From an uncultured Bacteroides sp. (GTDB lineage Bacteria; Bacteroidota; Bacteroidia; Bacteroidales; Bacteroidaceae), in NCBI GenBank assembly GCA_900553185.1, contig USCT01000004.1, forward strand, positions 87,093 through 151,092: 64,000 nucleotides of DNA, given 5' to 3'. The position numbers were made by a program, and so were the translations under genes. Under the pieces are notes generated by a model, which ran no database searches, was not told where the DNA came from, and worked only from the letters and a program-made list of their open reading frames with translations. Shown in pieces: positions 34,272 through 44,239 of the stretch. The number at the start of each line of letters is the position of its first letter. The first letter of the stretch is position 1.

Positions 34272-36923
34272 TTATAATTTATATCTGATTCCCAGCATAA
34301 ACGACTGCCCGTGCCATTCCTTGCGTTCTATTACATTACCGTTATGGCGTTCGGAATCCACACCTTCCGTATGGGGACCATTCTGAATGAAGCGAAGCAA
34401 AGGAATATCCAACAGATTGGAAGCCTTGGCGTAAACGCTGATACCGTTCTTCCAGCTCTTCTCTACAGAAGCATCCAGCTGAAAATATCCGTCTTCCCAA
34501 ATATCGTCCTCATACCAGTTCGAAATGTCGCTCAGGCGCTTTCCGGTATAACTTCCGGCCAATTGTCCTTCCCAGCCATGCTTGGTATCCTTAAAGAGGA
34601 AAGAAAGATTGGCCACGTGGGCAGCCTGCCCAAACAACGGACGGGACTGACGTTTGGAAATAACTTCCGAACCATCCATCAGACGTTTGTCCGTAGTTAC
34701 CTTGGAATGTGTATACGTATAGTTTGCCTTGATACCAAACCAGTTGAAATATTTCATAATATCTACTTCCGCACCCAGATTTCTGGCCGTACCGAAATTC
34801 ATCGGCTTGTAATACGTATCCTGTCCTTCATTGATCAGACCATACTCGATAGGATTATCCAGCTTTTTATAGAACAGCCCCACCATAAACTGTTCCGAAG
34901 AATGCGGAAAGAACTCGTAACGAACATCTATGTTATCTGCCACCGTATGTTTCAGATCCGGATTACCTTTCTCCTTGTAGTCTTCATTGATAATGCTGTA
35001 AGGAACAATCTCGAAGAAGCTCGGACGATTGATGGAACGTGCGTACGAGAAACGGAGATTGGCATTCTGATGCACGTTGTATTTGGCGTGGAAACTCGGT
35101 AACACATCGGTATATTCCTGATTTCCTTCCGGATCGACATCACGCGCAAACTTCAAGACATATCCCTGATTGGTATGTTCCACACGCACACCGGCAATGA
35201 GTTCCCATTTTCCGAACGTATATTTCGCCATTCCATAACCGGCTCCAATCTTTTCGGTCGCATCATAATTCAGCGGGTCTCCGATATTTCCATACGCACG
35301 TGGCGTAAACTGGATCTCATCAAAATTATTCCAGTCTTCTCCCAGATACTGAGGGTCCTTGCTGCCAGTAGCCGAATCAAACGTATACTCATTGAAAAAA
35401 CTGTCGCGTTTCTTATCACGGTACATACCTCCCGCAGAGAAATCGAATGTTCCGTTCCATGCGTTTCTCAACTTATAGGACAAGTTTACATAAAGCGCCT
35501 TGTCCTGATCGGAATTATGCTCCCACCGGCGTATGGCACCACCTGAAGTCTGTACGTGCATGCCCTGCATATAGATTTCCGCATTGTCCGGCGTTTCGCT
35601 GAAAGCCTTCGACCATACAGCCGACCAGTCCAGCTTTAAAGCTCCTCCTTCGAGAAACAAATGTTCTCCCTTTAAGGTAGAATTGATGATATACTGACGA
35701 TTCCACTTCATACGTACCTGACGTTCCTTGTCATCCTGTCCGTCACGCACTTCTGCTTCACGCATATCCATGTATCCGTTGTACCAGGTCAGCTTGTGGT
35801 TGTCATTGATATTATAATCAAGTTTTAAGTGTACTCCCGTACGTGTCTGCTGGGAGGAATAGTTACGGTATTCGATTCCGTAATGAGTAGTTCCAGGCTG
35901 GTAATAAATCTGACTTTCTTTTCCACGATAGGTATTCAGATAGCTACCTGCCAGCATGACTCCCAACTTTTCGCCGAAAAAGCGATCGCCGTACGAAATG
36001 CCGGCAGTCAGATCCGGCAACGGTTTCTTCCAGCTCATCCGCAGATTGGAAGTCCGGAAATTATCCATCGTCACCTTATAATCCTCGGGCTTTCCCATGG
36101 CTTCGTAAGGAGATTTCTTGGCGATGTCTCCATAATTGAACGACTGAAAGTCACGGTCGAAATACATCGCATTGTATCCGGTAGAGATATTAGCTGTAAA
36201 CTGACGTTCGGAAGGAGCGTCTTTCATAACCAGATTCACGGCTCCACCAATTCCATCGCCTTCCATATCGGCTGTCAGTGATTTGGTAACTTCCAGGCGG
36301 TCCAGCATTTCGGACGGGAAAATATCCAGCGGAACAAACCGGTTCTTGTTGTCCGGACTTGGAATCTTGACTCCGTTTATCAGGGTATAGTTGTAACGCT
36401 TGTCCATACCACGTAAGATGGCATACTGCCCTTCTCCACTGCTGTTACGTTCGACGGTTACTCCCGACATACGCTGAATGACATTGGCCACAGTAATATC
36501 CGGAGAAAGTTCCATGGCTTTGGCGCTCATGACATTGACTACGTTCATGGCCTGTTTTTCAATGCCACGGGCCCCGGCCTCCGTTCTTCCGGGATTACTG
36601 GCTATAACCGTAATTCCCTCCAGTAGTACGTCATCACTTTTTAACGGAATTTCAATTTCCGACTTACTTCCGTCTACTACAATCTCACACTTCTGATACC
36701 CTACATACGAGCAGACCAATGTATATTTTTTTCTGCTTACCGAAAGATTGAATGATCCGTCCAGTCCTGTCACGGCTCCCCGTGTAGGATCTTCCTTCAC
36801 CATTACAGACGCACCGATAATCTCCTCTCCTGTCTGCGCATCCTTTATCTTGCCCTTTAAATCCCATGCATGGGCGTTCACCGACGCCAACAAACACATG
36901 CCTAATACCAATTTTGATTTCAT
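34272..36923 (-). CDS. TonB-dependent outer membrane receptor
   Basis: Outer-membrane transporter of 883 residues from the ATG at 36923 (signal peptide to about NAHA). An N-terminal carboxypeptidase-regulatory-like domain (WDLKGKIKDAQTGEEIIGA ... SYVGYQKCEI) is followed by the plug (VIQRMSGVTVERNSSGEG, RGMDKRYNYTLINGVKIPS) and a beta-barrel ending in IRYKL. It is not SusC-length and has no SusD; a beta-helix lipoprotein follows. An earlier ATG at 36968 would put 15 polar residues before the signal. It probably imports a ligand released or recognised by the neighbouring surface proteins. Confidence 0.92.
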   Translation of the reverse strand: MKSKLVLGMCLLASVNAHAWDLKGKIKDAQTGEEIIGASVMVKEDPTRGAVTGLDGSFNLSVSRKKYTLVCSYVGYQKCEIVVDGSKSEIEIPLKSDDVLLEGITVIASNPGRTEAGARGIEKQAMNVVNVMSAKAMELSPDITVANVIQRMSGVTVERNSSGEGQYAILRGMDKRYNYTLINGVKIPSPDNKNRFVPLDIFPSEMLDRLEVTKSLTADMEGDGIGGAVNLVMKDAPSERQFTANISTGYNAMYFDRDFQSFNYGDIAKKSPYEAMGKPEDYKVTMDNFRTSNLRMSWKKPLPDLTAGISYGDRFFGEKLGVMLAGSYLNTYRGKESQIYYQPGTTHYGIEYRNYSSQQTRTGVHLKLDYNINDNHKLTWYNGYMDMREAEVRDGQDDKERQVRMKWNRQYIINSTLKGEHLFLEGGALKLDWSAVWSKAFSETPDNAEIYMQGMHVQTSGGAIRRWEHNSDQDKALYVNLSYKLRNAWNGTFDFSAGGMYRDKKRDSFFNEYTFDSATGSKDPQYLGEDWNNFDEIQFTPRAYGNIGDPLNYDATEKIGAGYGMAKYTFGKWELIAGVRVEHTNQGYVLKFARDVDPEGNQEYTDVLPSFHAKYNVHQNANLRFSYARSINRPSFFEIVPYSIINEDYKEKGNPDLKHTVADNIDVRYEFFPHSSEQFMVGLFYKKLDNPIEYGLINEGQDTYYKPMNFGTARNLGAEVDIMKYFNWFGIKANYTYTHSKVTTDKRLMDGSEVISKRQSRPLFGQAAHVANLSFLFKDTKHGWEGQLAGSYTGKRLSDISNWYEDDIWEDGYFQLDASVEKSWKNGISVYAKASNLLDIPLLRFIQNGPHTEGVDSERHNGNVIERKEWHGQSFMLGIRYKL

Positions 36924-36943
36924 GTCCTTTTTTTTAACTGCCG

Positions 36944-36951
36944 CAAAAGTA
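36944..36951 (-). promoter_or_regulatory. -7 box of the TonB receptor gene
   Basis: TACTTTTG on the minus strand, 20 bp upstream of the start codon. No TTTG lies at the -33 position, so an activator or an alternative sigma factor may be needed. Confidence 0.5.
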
Positions 36952-37019
36952 CAGGTCATGATTTTCATGGTCGTTTCAAGTATATTTCAATACTGTGACA
37001 TCTGTTTACAAAAGAATGA

Positions 37020-37060
37020 CAAAAAAAGAGTCATCCGGATCTGAATCGTTCGGATGACTC
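37020..37060 (-). terminator. Terminator of the histidine phosphatase gene
   Basis: Stem GAGTCATCCG (37028-37037) with CGGATGACTC (37051-37060), followed on the minus strand by seven T's. It shows that the phosphatase gene is transcribed apart from the TonB receptor gene. Confidence 0.88.
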
Positions 37061-37092
37061 TGCATATATCATAATACAATACTATTCTAATT

Positions 37093-38385
37093 TTACTCTG
37101 CGGAAGACATAGCAGGCAACTGAATATTCCTTACAACTTTTTCCCAATATGCCCGAAGGTCTTTCCAATGATAGAATGGAGCCGCATCGGTGGCGACAGG
37201 CAACGTAACCTCCCGTTCATTCAATAAAGGCTTTACCAGTATATCATCGCTTCCTTTCTTGCGGTAAAAAATCAACTGGATATTTCCACACATCGGAATA
37301 ATATGATACGTACGATACGTATCGGCTATCTGCTGCCAGTCTTCCGTAGAGAGGGACAGCCGGTTCATCCCCATGAGGACAGCCAGCGGAGCAAGATTGG
37401 TATCATGACCGTAACGCAACGTCACCGCACGATTTCCGGATGAGATGACCGTATCGGCTGTAACAATAAAATTATCCAGCAAGTTACGCTCCAGCCTGTA
37501 CATACACGCGCCACTCAACGGAGATGCACCTTTTTCATAATACCACTCAAAATTATTACGCTGCCACAGATCATACAATTCCTGTTCCGTAAACAGAAAA
37601 GCCAGGTCAGGCAGACTGTCGCTACTCTGACTGATGCCGTGTAATTCGAACAAATCGGCCATCAGACCCGACGGACGCCGAATATTCCGACTGACATATA
37701 CCGAATCGGCAAACAGCTGTTTCATCAAACGTTGCGGATGGATATAGACAGAATCGGCCACCCGATATACCGAATCCATATTATGCAAATGCTGTTCCTC
37801 ATAAACCGGATTCTTGTACTTGATATAATAAGCGTCGGCCTCACTGGTATTTGCCGTAATATTCAATTTCGGATTCAGCCCTTTCAATTCTATACACCCG
37901 GCTGCCATCGAAAGAAAAGCACGGGTCTTATACGTAGAACGGGCATCTACATGTACTCCGTCCTGAAATACCTGCGGATAATGCGCATACATCCGGTCTG
38001 CCAGCTGACAATGCTGCCGCACTCCTTTCGGAGTCAGTTCACCGTATTTGTTTTCTGCTTCCTCGGCCAGACGGGACACAACCTCCAACGCACGTTTTCC
38101 ATCGGGCGTAAGAACACCTGCCTCATCGGCATTCCGCAAAATACCCAAAGGTTCCGTATACTTCTTTTCCTTTGTAAGATAACGGGAGCCGTGACGGGCA
38201 AAAGCAGAAATATAAAACGGCTCATACCCGTCGGGAGCCGAAGTCAGAGTAACTTCCGGAGCCTGGTACGCATAATATTTTCCTGCTGCCAAGGCAGGAT
38301 TCTGACGGATCTCTTCACGTGCTGTCTGGGCCATAGCCATTCCCGCTACTCCGCACAAACAGACAACTGCAACAAAATTCTTCAT
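37093..38385 (-). CDS. Secreted histidine acid phosphatase (MINPP/phytase-like)
   Basis: Exported phosphatase of 430 residues; the signal peptide ends at about MAMA. The catalytic RHGSRY (in YISAFARHGSRYLT) carries the phospho-accepting His, and the C-terminal RYGHDTNLAPL supplies the HD acid pair. This two-part signature defines clade-2 histidine phosphatases, including multiple inositol polyphosphate phosphatases of Bacteroides. Whether it attacks phytate or another phosphomonoester cannot be read here. A -7 box TACATTTG lies at 38424-38417. It is upstream of a TonB receptor and near a metallophosphoesterase. Confidence 0.88.
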   Translation of the reverse strand: MKNFVAVVCLCGVAGMAMAQTAREEIRQNPALAAGKYYAYQAPEVTLTSAPDGYEPFYISAFARHGSRYLTKEKKYTEPLGILRNADEAGVLTPDGKRALEVVSRLAEEAENKYGELTPKGVRQHCQLADRMYAHYPQVFQDGVHVDARSTYKTRAFLSMAAGCIELKGLNPKLNITANTSEADAYYIKYKNPVYEEQHLHNMDSVYRVADSVYIHPQRLMKQLFADSVYVSRNIRRPSGLMADLFELHGISQSSDSLPDLAFLFTEQELYDLWQRNNFEWYYEKGASPLSGACMYRLERNLLDNFIVTADTVISSGNRAVTLRYGHDTNLAPLAVLMGMNRLSLSTEDWQQIADTYRTYHIIPMCGNIQLIFYRKKGSDDILVKPLLNEREVTLPVATDAAPFYHWKDLRAYWEKVVRNIQLPAMSSAE

Positions 38386-38416
38386 ATTTTCTGAACAATC
38401 ATTTTACCAATGGATG

Positions 38417-38424
38417 CAAATGTA
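38417..38424 (-). promoter_or_regulatory. -7 box of the histidine phosphatase gene
   Basis: TACATTTG on the minus strand, 31 bp upstream of the start codon. No TTTG is seen 19-21 bp further upstream. Confidence 0.5.
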
Positions 38425-38540
38425 AGGTATCTGTAGCCTGATTATCCGCCACACGATTCATAAAAATCATCTTTCCGCCAGACTGAAACACAAACGAAAC
38501 ATCTTTGTCACACAAACCCGGCAAGAAACTTCCCCGTTGC

Positions 38541-41500
38541 CTACATTCCGATAATTTCCTGCAACACCTTCACAGCCGAAGCCACATCGGTAATGTGGGT
38601 CACTACCATACTCCGCTTTCCGTTCTGTTCGCGCAAATTACAGTATCGCGGATTCTTCGACATATAATCGATAATCTTACCAAAAGCCTGACTCTGATAA
38701 TACGGACTCTCCAGATTGCTCACAAAATAAAGAATCATCTTTCCTGCCTTGAGCACAACTTTCTCTACACCCAACCGTTTGGCCAGCCGCCGCAAAGGAA
38801 CAATCCGAATCAGTTCTTCACCTTCGGGAGGAATCTTTCCGAAACGATCGACCAACCGGGCCTTAAAGGCCTCTACATCCTTATCGAGAACCAGCTTGTC
38901 CAGTTCACGGTAAAGCAGCATACGCTCGCTGCTGCTCGGAATATATTCGTTGGGGAACAGCAGTTCCAGATCGCTTTCCACCTGGCATTCGTCGACGAAT
39001 TCTTCACCGGATATCTTTTCCTCACCAGCCTTTATTTCATCGGCATACAAATCGGCAAATTCCTCATTCTTCAGTTCGGTCACAGCCTCAGACAGAATCT
39101 TCTGATAAGTTTCATATCCCAAATCTGCTATGAATCCGCTCTGTTCGGCTCCCAACATATTTCCAGCACCTCGAATGTCCAAATCCTGCATGGCAATATG
39201 AATGCCACTGCCCAGATCACTGAAATTCTCGATGGCCTGCAACCGGCGCTTGGCTTCCGGAGTCAAGGATGACAACGGAGGAGCCAGCAGATAGCAGAAA
39301 GCCTTTTTGTTTCCACGCCCTACACGACCACGCATCTGATGCAGATCACTCAACCCGAAATTCTGCGCCTGATTGATTATTATGGTATTGGCATTCGGGA
39401 TGTCAATACCGCTTTCAATAATGGTAGTAGCCAATAACACATCGTAATCGTAATTCATGAAATCGAATACTACCTTTTCCAGTTCCTCCGGCTGCATCTG
39501 CCCATGCCCGATACATACCCGGCAGTCCGGAATATTCCGCAGAATCATGGCCTTCAGTTCCGGCAGGTTCTGAATGCGGTTATTGACAAAAAAGACCTGA
39601 CCGTTCCGGCTCATCTCAAAATTAATGGCTTCTGTAATAATCTCTTCATTGAATGTATGTATTTCGGTCTGTATAGGATATCGGTTGGGGGGAGGTGTCT
39701 GAATAACCGACAGGTCACGGGCTCCCATCAGAGAAAACTGTAATGTACGTGGAATCGGAGTAGCGGTCATCGTCAGGGTATCTACATTTACCTTCAGCTG
39801 ACGGAGCTTTTCCTTCACACTCACACCAAACTTCTGTTCCTCATCAATAATCAGTAATCCCAGATCCTTAAACTTGACACTCTTTCCGATAATCTTATGC
39901 GTACCGATCAGAATATTCAATTCTCCATCGGCCAGTTCTTTCAGTATCTGATGTGTATCTTTGGCCGTACGGGCACGACTCAGGTAATCTACCTTACAGG
40001 GCAGTCCTTCCAGACGCTTCTTGAAAGTCTGATAATGCTGATAAGCCAGCACCGTAGTAGGCACCAGCACCGCCACCTGCTTGTTGTCGGTTACAGCCTT
40101 GAAGGCAGCACGCACCGCTACCTCCGTTTTTCCAAATCCAACATCTCCACAAACCAGACGATCCATCGGCCGGTCACTTTCCATGTCTGCCTTCACTTCC
40201 TGTGTAGCCTTCAGCTGGTCGGGAGTGTCCTCGTAAATGAAACTAGCCTCCAGTTCATGCTGCAAAAAGCTGTCGGGACTGTAACGGAACCCCTTTTCCT
40301 GTCTGCGCTGTGAATAAAGACGAATCAAATCACGGGCAATGTCTTTAATCTTGGTTTTTGTCCGCTCCTTGATTTTCTCCCAGGCGCCGGTTCCCAGTTT
40401 GCTGACACGCGGAGGCTCACCATCCTTTCCTTTATACTTCGAAATCTTATGCAAGGAATGAATGGACACAAACACCACATCGTCATTCTGATAAACCAGT
40501 TTTATCACCTCCTGCGTAGTATTTCCATTCGGAATACGGACCAAACCGGCAAAACGTCCGATTCCGTGATCTATATGTACCACGTAATCTCCCGGTTGAA
40601 ACATATTAAGTTCCTTCAGTGAAAGAGCGACCTTTCCGCTTCGGGCCTTGTCACTGCGTAAACTATATTTATGGAAACGGTCGAATATCTGATGATCGGT
40701 AAAAATACAGCAACGTAACGTATGATCAATGAATCCTTCGTGCAGCGTATGATCTACCGGTTCAAAAGTGATCTTATCTCCTCTTTCCTGAAAAATATCC
40801 TTCAAACGGTCGGTCTGCTTTACACTGTCCGAACAAATAAACAGACGATACCCCCGCTGCTGATAATCGGTCAGTGTACTGGAAACCAAATCAAAGTTCT
40901 TGTGAAAAATAGGCTGTACAGAAGTTTCGAAACTTAATGTCGCCTGGGGAGTTCCTGCCGGCTTCGCTCCAAAATCAATTCGGCGAAATTCAAGTGCCTG
41001 CCGCATGAACGTGGCTCCGTCAATCAAACGTTTCTTCAAGTCAGGTACCGATGCTTCTTCACCCTCATAGGCCATCTGGGCCTGTGGAGAAAGAACTTCG
41101 TCGTATACCGTCTGAATCCGTTCACGCACCCACAGAAGATCTTTCACCCACAGCATAGTATGTTGTGGAATAAAATCCAGAAAAGAAATATCCGTGTCCG
41201 AAGCGTCAGAAAGCTCCGGAACAATCTGTATGGAAGTCTTCTTTTCTTTCGACAACTGTGTCTCTACCTCAAAAGTACGGATACTATCAATCTCTTCTCC
41301 AAAAAAATCGATGCGGTAAGGATACTCTGAAGCAAAAGAATACACGTCCAGAATACTTCCTCGCATGGCAAACTGTCCGGGCTCATATACGTAGTCTACA
41401 TGTTCAAATCCGAAATCAGTCAGCTTTGCGGTAATGGCATCGGTCTCCGCCTGTTGTCCGACTTTCAAGGTCAGCGTACGGTCGTCAAGTTCCTTCAAAG

Positions 41501-41900
41501 AAACAACCTTCTCGGCTACAGCATCGGCATACGTAACAACCGTAACAGGTTCTTGCTTCTCCAACCGGCTCAAAACCTCTGTACGCAGAATCTCATTGGC
41601 CGAATCTTTCTGTCCGTACTTAATAGCTCTCCGGTAAGAAGATGGAAAAAACAAAATCTGATCGTCACCGTTGACCTGTACCAGATCGTGATAAAAATAA
41701 CCGGCTTCTTCCTGATCGTCGAGAATGAAAACATTGACAGCCGGATATTTCTTGATAAAACCGGATGCAAAAAGAGAAGGACATGACGCATGAAATCCTT
41801 CCAAAAATATGGTATGAATATCTTTTTTACCTACCAATTCCGCCAGACCTCCCAAATTGGGATGCTTGGCATAAATCTGCTGAAGTTCTGTAATACCCAT
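38541..41900 (-). CDS. mfd: Transcription-repair coupling factor Mfd
   Basis: DNA translocase of 1119 residues that removes stalled RNA polymerase and recruits UvrA. In order: a UvrB-like N-terminal region (YEPGQFAMRGSILDVYSF near 170-190), the RNA-polymerase-interaction domain starting PGDYVVHIDHGIGRF, helicase motifs CGDVGFGKTEVAVRAAF (Walker A), LLIIDEEQKFG, TMTATPIPRTL, IESGIDIPNANT and QMRGRVGR, then the C-terminal TRCF domain. Length is normal. The gene is divergent from the TPR gene; its -7 candidate is TAATTTTG at 41928-41921. Confidence 0.97.
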   Translation of the reverse strand: MGITELQQIYAKHPNLGGLAELVGKKDIHTIFLEGFHASCPSLFASGFIKKYPAVNVFILDDQEEAGYFYHDLVQVNGDDQILFFPSSYRRAIKYGQKDSANEILRTEVLSRLEKQEPVTVVTYADAVAEKVVSLKELDDRTLTLKVGQQAETDAITAKLTDFGFEHVDYVYEPGQFAMRGSILDVYSFASEYPYRIDFFGEEIDSIRTFEVETQLSKEKKTSIQIVPELSDASDTDISFLDFIPQHTMLWVKDLLWVRERIQTVYDEVLSPQAQMAYEGEEASVPDLKKRLIDGATFMRQALEFRRIDFGAKPAGTPQATLSFETSVQPIFHKNFDLVSSTLTDYQQRGYRLFICSDSVKQTDRLKDIFQERGDKITFEPVDHTLHEGFIDHTLRCCIFTDHQIFDRFHKYSLRSDKARSGKVALSLKELNMFQPGDYVVHIDHGIGRFAGLVRIPNGNTTQEVIKLVYQNDDVVFVSIHSLHKISKYKGKDGEPPRVSKLGTGAWEKIKERTKTKIKDIARDLIRLYSQRRQEKGFRYSPDSFLQHELEASFIYEDTPDQLKATQEVKADMESDRPMDRLVCGDVGFGKTEVAVRAAFKAVTDNKQVAVLVPTTVLAYQHYQTFKKRLEGLPCKVDYLSRARTAKDTHQILKELADGELNILIGTHKIIGKSVKFKDLGLLIIDEEQKFGVSVKEKLRQLKVNVDTLTMTATPIPRTLQFSLMGARDLSVIQTPPPNRYPIQTEIHTFNEEIITEAINFEMSRNGQVFFVNNRIQNLPELKAMILRNIPDCRVCIGHGQMQPEELEKVVFDFMNYDYDVLLATTIIESGIDIPNANTIIINQAQNFGLSDLHQMRGRVGRGNKKAFCYLLAPPLSSLTPEAKRRLQAIENFSDLGSGIHIAMQDLDIRGAGNMLGAEQSGFIADLGYETYQKILSEAVTELKNEEFADLYADEIKAGEEKISGEEFVDECQVESDLELLFPNEYIPSSSERMLLYRELDKLVLDKDVEAFKARLVDRFGKIPPEGEELIRIVPLRRLAKRLGVEKVVLKAGKMILYFVSNLESPYYQSQAFGKIIDYMSKNPRYCNLREQNGKRSMVVTHITDVASAVKVLQEIIGM

Positions 41901-41920
41901 TGTTATGTGAATAGATGATG

Positions 41921-41948
41921 CAAAATTACAAAATAATTGCTACATTTG
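41921..41948. promoter_or_regulatory. Divergent -7 boxes of mfd and the TPR gene
   Basis: TAATTTTG on the minus strand (41928-41921) serves mfd and TACATTTG on the plus strand (41941-41948) serves the TPR gene. The boxes face away from each other 12 bp apart, so the two promoters overlap. Confidence 0.6.
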
Positions 41949-41977
41949 TTGCAATAAACAGACAATCTAAAATTTCT

Positions 41978-44161
41978 ATGTATAACGACGTCATCCTATT
42001 TCTAGATCAATATCGGCTGAAAGAAGCTTTTACCCAACTGATAGCCCTCATGGAAAAATCCGAAAACTGGGAATTGAAATCGGCGGCTGAGGCTTTACAG
42101 ACCACTTACAACTACATGATACAATACGCGGCACAAGGTATGGAAGACCCCGAAAGAGAAACCCTGTATGCCCAAATATACCGAACAGCCTACGAACTGG
42201 CCGACCGGGCCGAATTCACCGCCAAACTAAAAAACGGATACGGACACAATGCAGGCATCTATCAGAAATTCCAAAAGGTACCTGCCAATTCATACGCGCA
42301 GCTGGGAATGATTCTGGAATCCGTAGCCGAAGACTTAGGCGTGTCTACCCTGATGTATCCGGACGACCAGCAAAGAGAAAGCAAGCAGAAAGAGCTGGCC
42401 CAGCGACAGGAAAACGCAACCGATGAACTGTTTGACAAAACATGGGTATCCGACTGCTGGACTGAGAAAGAAGCCCAGGAGGCCGACAACCTGCTTTCAT
42501 CCGTACTGATTCCCGCTCATGCGCTGGCAGTGCTGGTCAGTGCCGTAACACTGAATCTGATGCAACTCTTTGATCCCAGAAAGTTCCAGTTTCTGCTAAA
42601 TGCTTACCGCCAGCGCACAGAACTGATCATTACCCAACGGGCACTCGTAGGCATTGCACTGGCAGCCTGTTATCAGGAAAAAAGACTGTCACAATATCCG
42701 GAACTGACCGCCGCCGTTTCCTTACTGGCCGACGATCCACAAATCATCGAACAGCTTCACAGCATCCAGGTTTTACTGTTATTGTCAAGAGAAACAGAAA
42801 AAATAGACCGCAAGATGAGGGAGGAAATCATTCCACAAATGATAAATAACTCACAACTGATGAATCCGGACTTGAAAATCAGTGAAATCGATATCGAGGA
42901 ACTGGAAGACAAGAATCCCGACTGGGAAAAGAATATGAAAAAAATAAGCGATACAATCAGGGAACTAGGCGAACTGCAAATGGAAGGAGCAGATACATAC
43001 ATGGGCACTTTTGCCCAGCTGAAAAGCTATCCGTTCTTCCATCAGGCTGCTCACTGGTTTTACCCGTTCGACCGTCAGACACCCGCTATCGCAGCTTTGT
43101 TTGCCAGCAACGAAATCAAAGAAAAATCTTTCCTGAACATCATGTTGCAATCACCCACTTTCTGCAACTCTGACAAGTATTCATTCTGCCTGACTCTTCA
43201 CTCACTGCCATCTGCCCAGCGCAGCATGCTGGCCAGCGACTTGAGCGAACAGAACGAGATGATGCAGGAAACCTTCGACAAAATGCAAAACGACGAGCTG
43301 ACAATGGAAAAAGCCAATACTGTGGCCCGGCAATACATCCATGACCTGTACCGATTCTTTAAATTGTGGATGTTCAGAAACGAACAACATGATATCTTCA
43401 CCGACCAGCTGACGCTATGGAAATGCAAAGCCTTACGTCCTCTGATTCTGACAGGGACCCGACAAAAACAAATTGCAGATTTCCTGTTCTCCAAAGATTA
43501 TCTGTCAGAAGCAGCCGAACTGTATATACAGCTTTCAAAAACCCGGAACGATGATCCGGATATCTGGCAGAAATTAGGATTTGTCTACCAAAAACAAAAG
43601 AAATATCCCGAGGCCATTCAAGCCTATACACAAGCAGACTTGCTGAAACCGGAACACATCTGGACCTTGAAACATCTGGCTCAATGCTACAAACGTTCGG
43701 GCGATTACGAGAAAGCACTGACTTATTTCCAACGGGTAGAAGAAGCTCAACCGGAAAACCTGAACCTGTTGCTACAGATCGGACAGTGCCTGGCCATCCT
43801 CCGCCAGTACGATAAGGCACTGGCATATTTTTTCAAGGTAGAATACCTCGAAAAGGCACCGGCAAACGCACAAAGAGCAATCGGATGGTGCTATTTCATG
43901 ACTGGCAAATATGCCGAAGCACACCGCTTCTACGAAAAACTGCTGGAAAGCAACGAAACACAGACTTCGGACTGGCTGAACAACGGACATGTATATACAG
44001 CCGAAAAAAATATCCCGAAAGCACTGGAGTGCTACCGGGAAGTCATGAAAAACTGTAAGACCCATGATGATTTCCTGAAACTCTATCTGTCGGATAAAGA
44101 AGCGATGCAGGAACAAGGAGTTTCGGAAACCACAATCCATCTGATTCCCGATTTATTATAG
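41978..44161 (+). CDS. Large tetratricopeptide-repeat protein
   Basis: Cytoplasmic protein of 727 residues with no signal peptide. The N-terminal two thirds are helical without a known domain. The C-terminal part (about 500-720) has tandem TPR units such as DDPDIWQKLGFVYQKQKKY, EHIWTLKHLAQCYKRSGDY and ENLNLLLQIGQCLAILRQY. TPR arrays serve as protein-binding scaffolds; partner and role are unknown. The start at 41978 is chosen because the -7 box lies at 41941-41948, downstream of the earlier ATG at 41915. It is conserved next to mfd as far as I recall in Bacteroides, but that is from memory. Confidence 0.82.
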   Translation: MYNDVILFLDQYRLKEAFTQLIALMEKSENWELKSAAEALQTTYNYMIQYAAQGMEDPERETLYAQIYRTAYELADRAEFTAKLKNGYGHNAGIYQKFQKVPANSYAQLGMILESVAEDLGVSTLMYPDDQQRESKQKELAQRQENATDELFDKTWVSDCWTEKEAQEADNLLSSVLIPAHALAVLVSAVTLNLMQLFDPRKFQFLLNAYRQRTELIITQRALVGIALAACYQEKRLSQYPELTAAVSLLADDPQIIEQLHSIQVLLLLSRETEKIDRKMREEIIPQMINNSQLMNPDLKISEIDIEELEDKNPDWEKNMKKISDTIRELGELQMEGADTYMGTFAQLKSYPFFHQAAHWFYPFDRQTPAIAALFASNEIKEKSFLNIMLQSPTFCNSDKYSFCLTLHSLPSAQRSMLASDLSEQNEMMQETFDKMQNDELTMEKANTVARQYIHDLYRFFKLWMFRNEQHDIFTDQLTLWKCKALRPLILTGTRQKQIADFLFSKDYLSEAAELYIQLSKTRNDDPDIWQKLGFVYQKQKKYPEAIQAYTQADLLKPEHIWTLKHLAQCYKRSGDYEKALTYFQRVEEAQPENLNLLLQIGQCLAILRQYDKALAYFFKVEYLEKAPANAQRAIGWCYFMTGKYAEAHRFYEKLLESNETQTSDWLNNGHVYTAEKNIPKALECYREVMKNCKTHDDFLKLYLSDKEAMQEQGVSETTIHLIPDLL

Positions 44162-44194
44162 CAGACACCTGTTTTTATAATGAAAATAGATTCC

Positions 44195-44226
44195 AAAGAG
44201 GATGCTCATCACGCATCCTCTTTTTG
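44195..44226. terminator. Bidirectional terminator
   Basis: Stem AAAGAGGATGC (44195-44205) with GCATCCTCTTT (44213-44223) and TTTTTG after it. It lies between the TPR gene and the convergent AraC gene. Confidence 0.88.
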
Positions 44227-44239
44227 TTTCATCATGAAA

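Noticed and set aside
36993..37010. Pho-box-like repeat upstream of the TonB receptor
   Set aside because: The two CTGT words are 9 bp apart instead of the 11 bp of a Pho box, and they match poorly.
38505..39272. 255-codon plus-strand open frame opposite mfd
   Set aside because: Antisense shadow of mfd.
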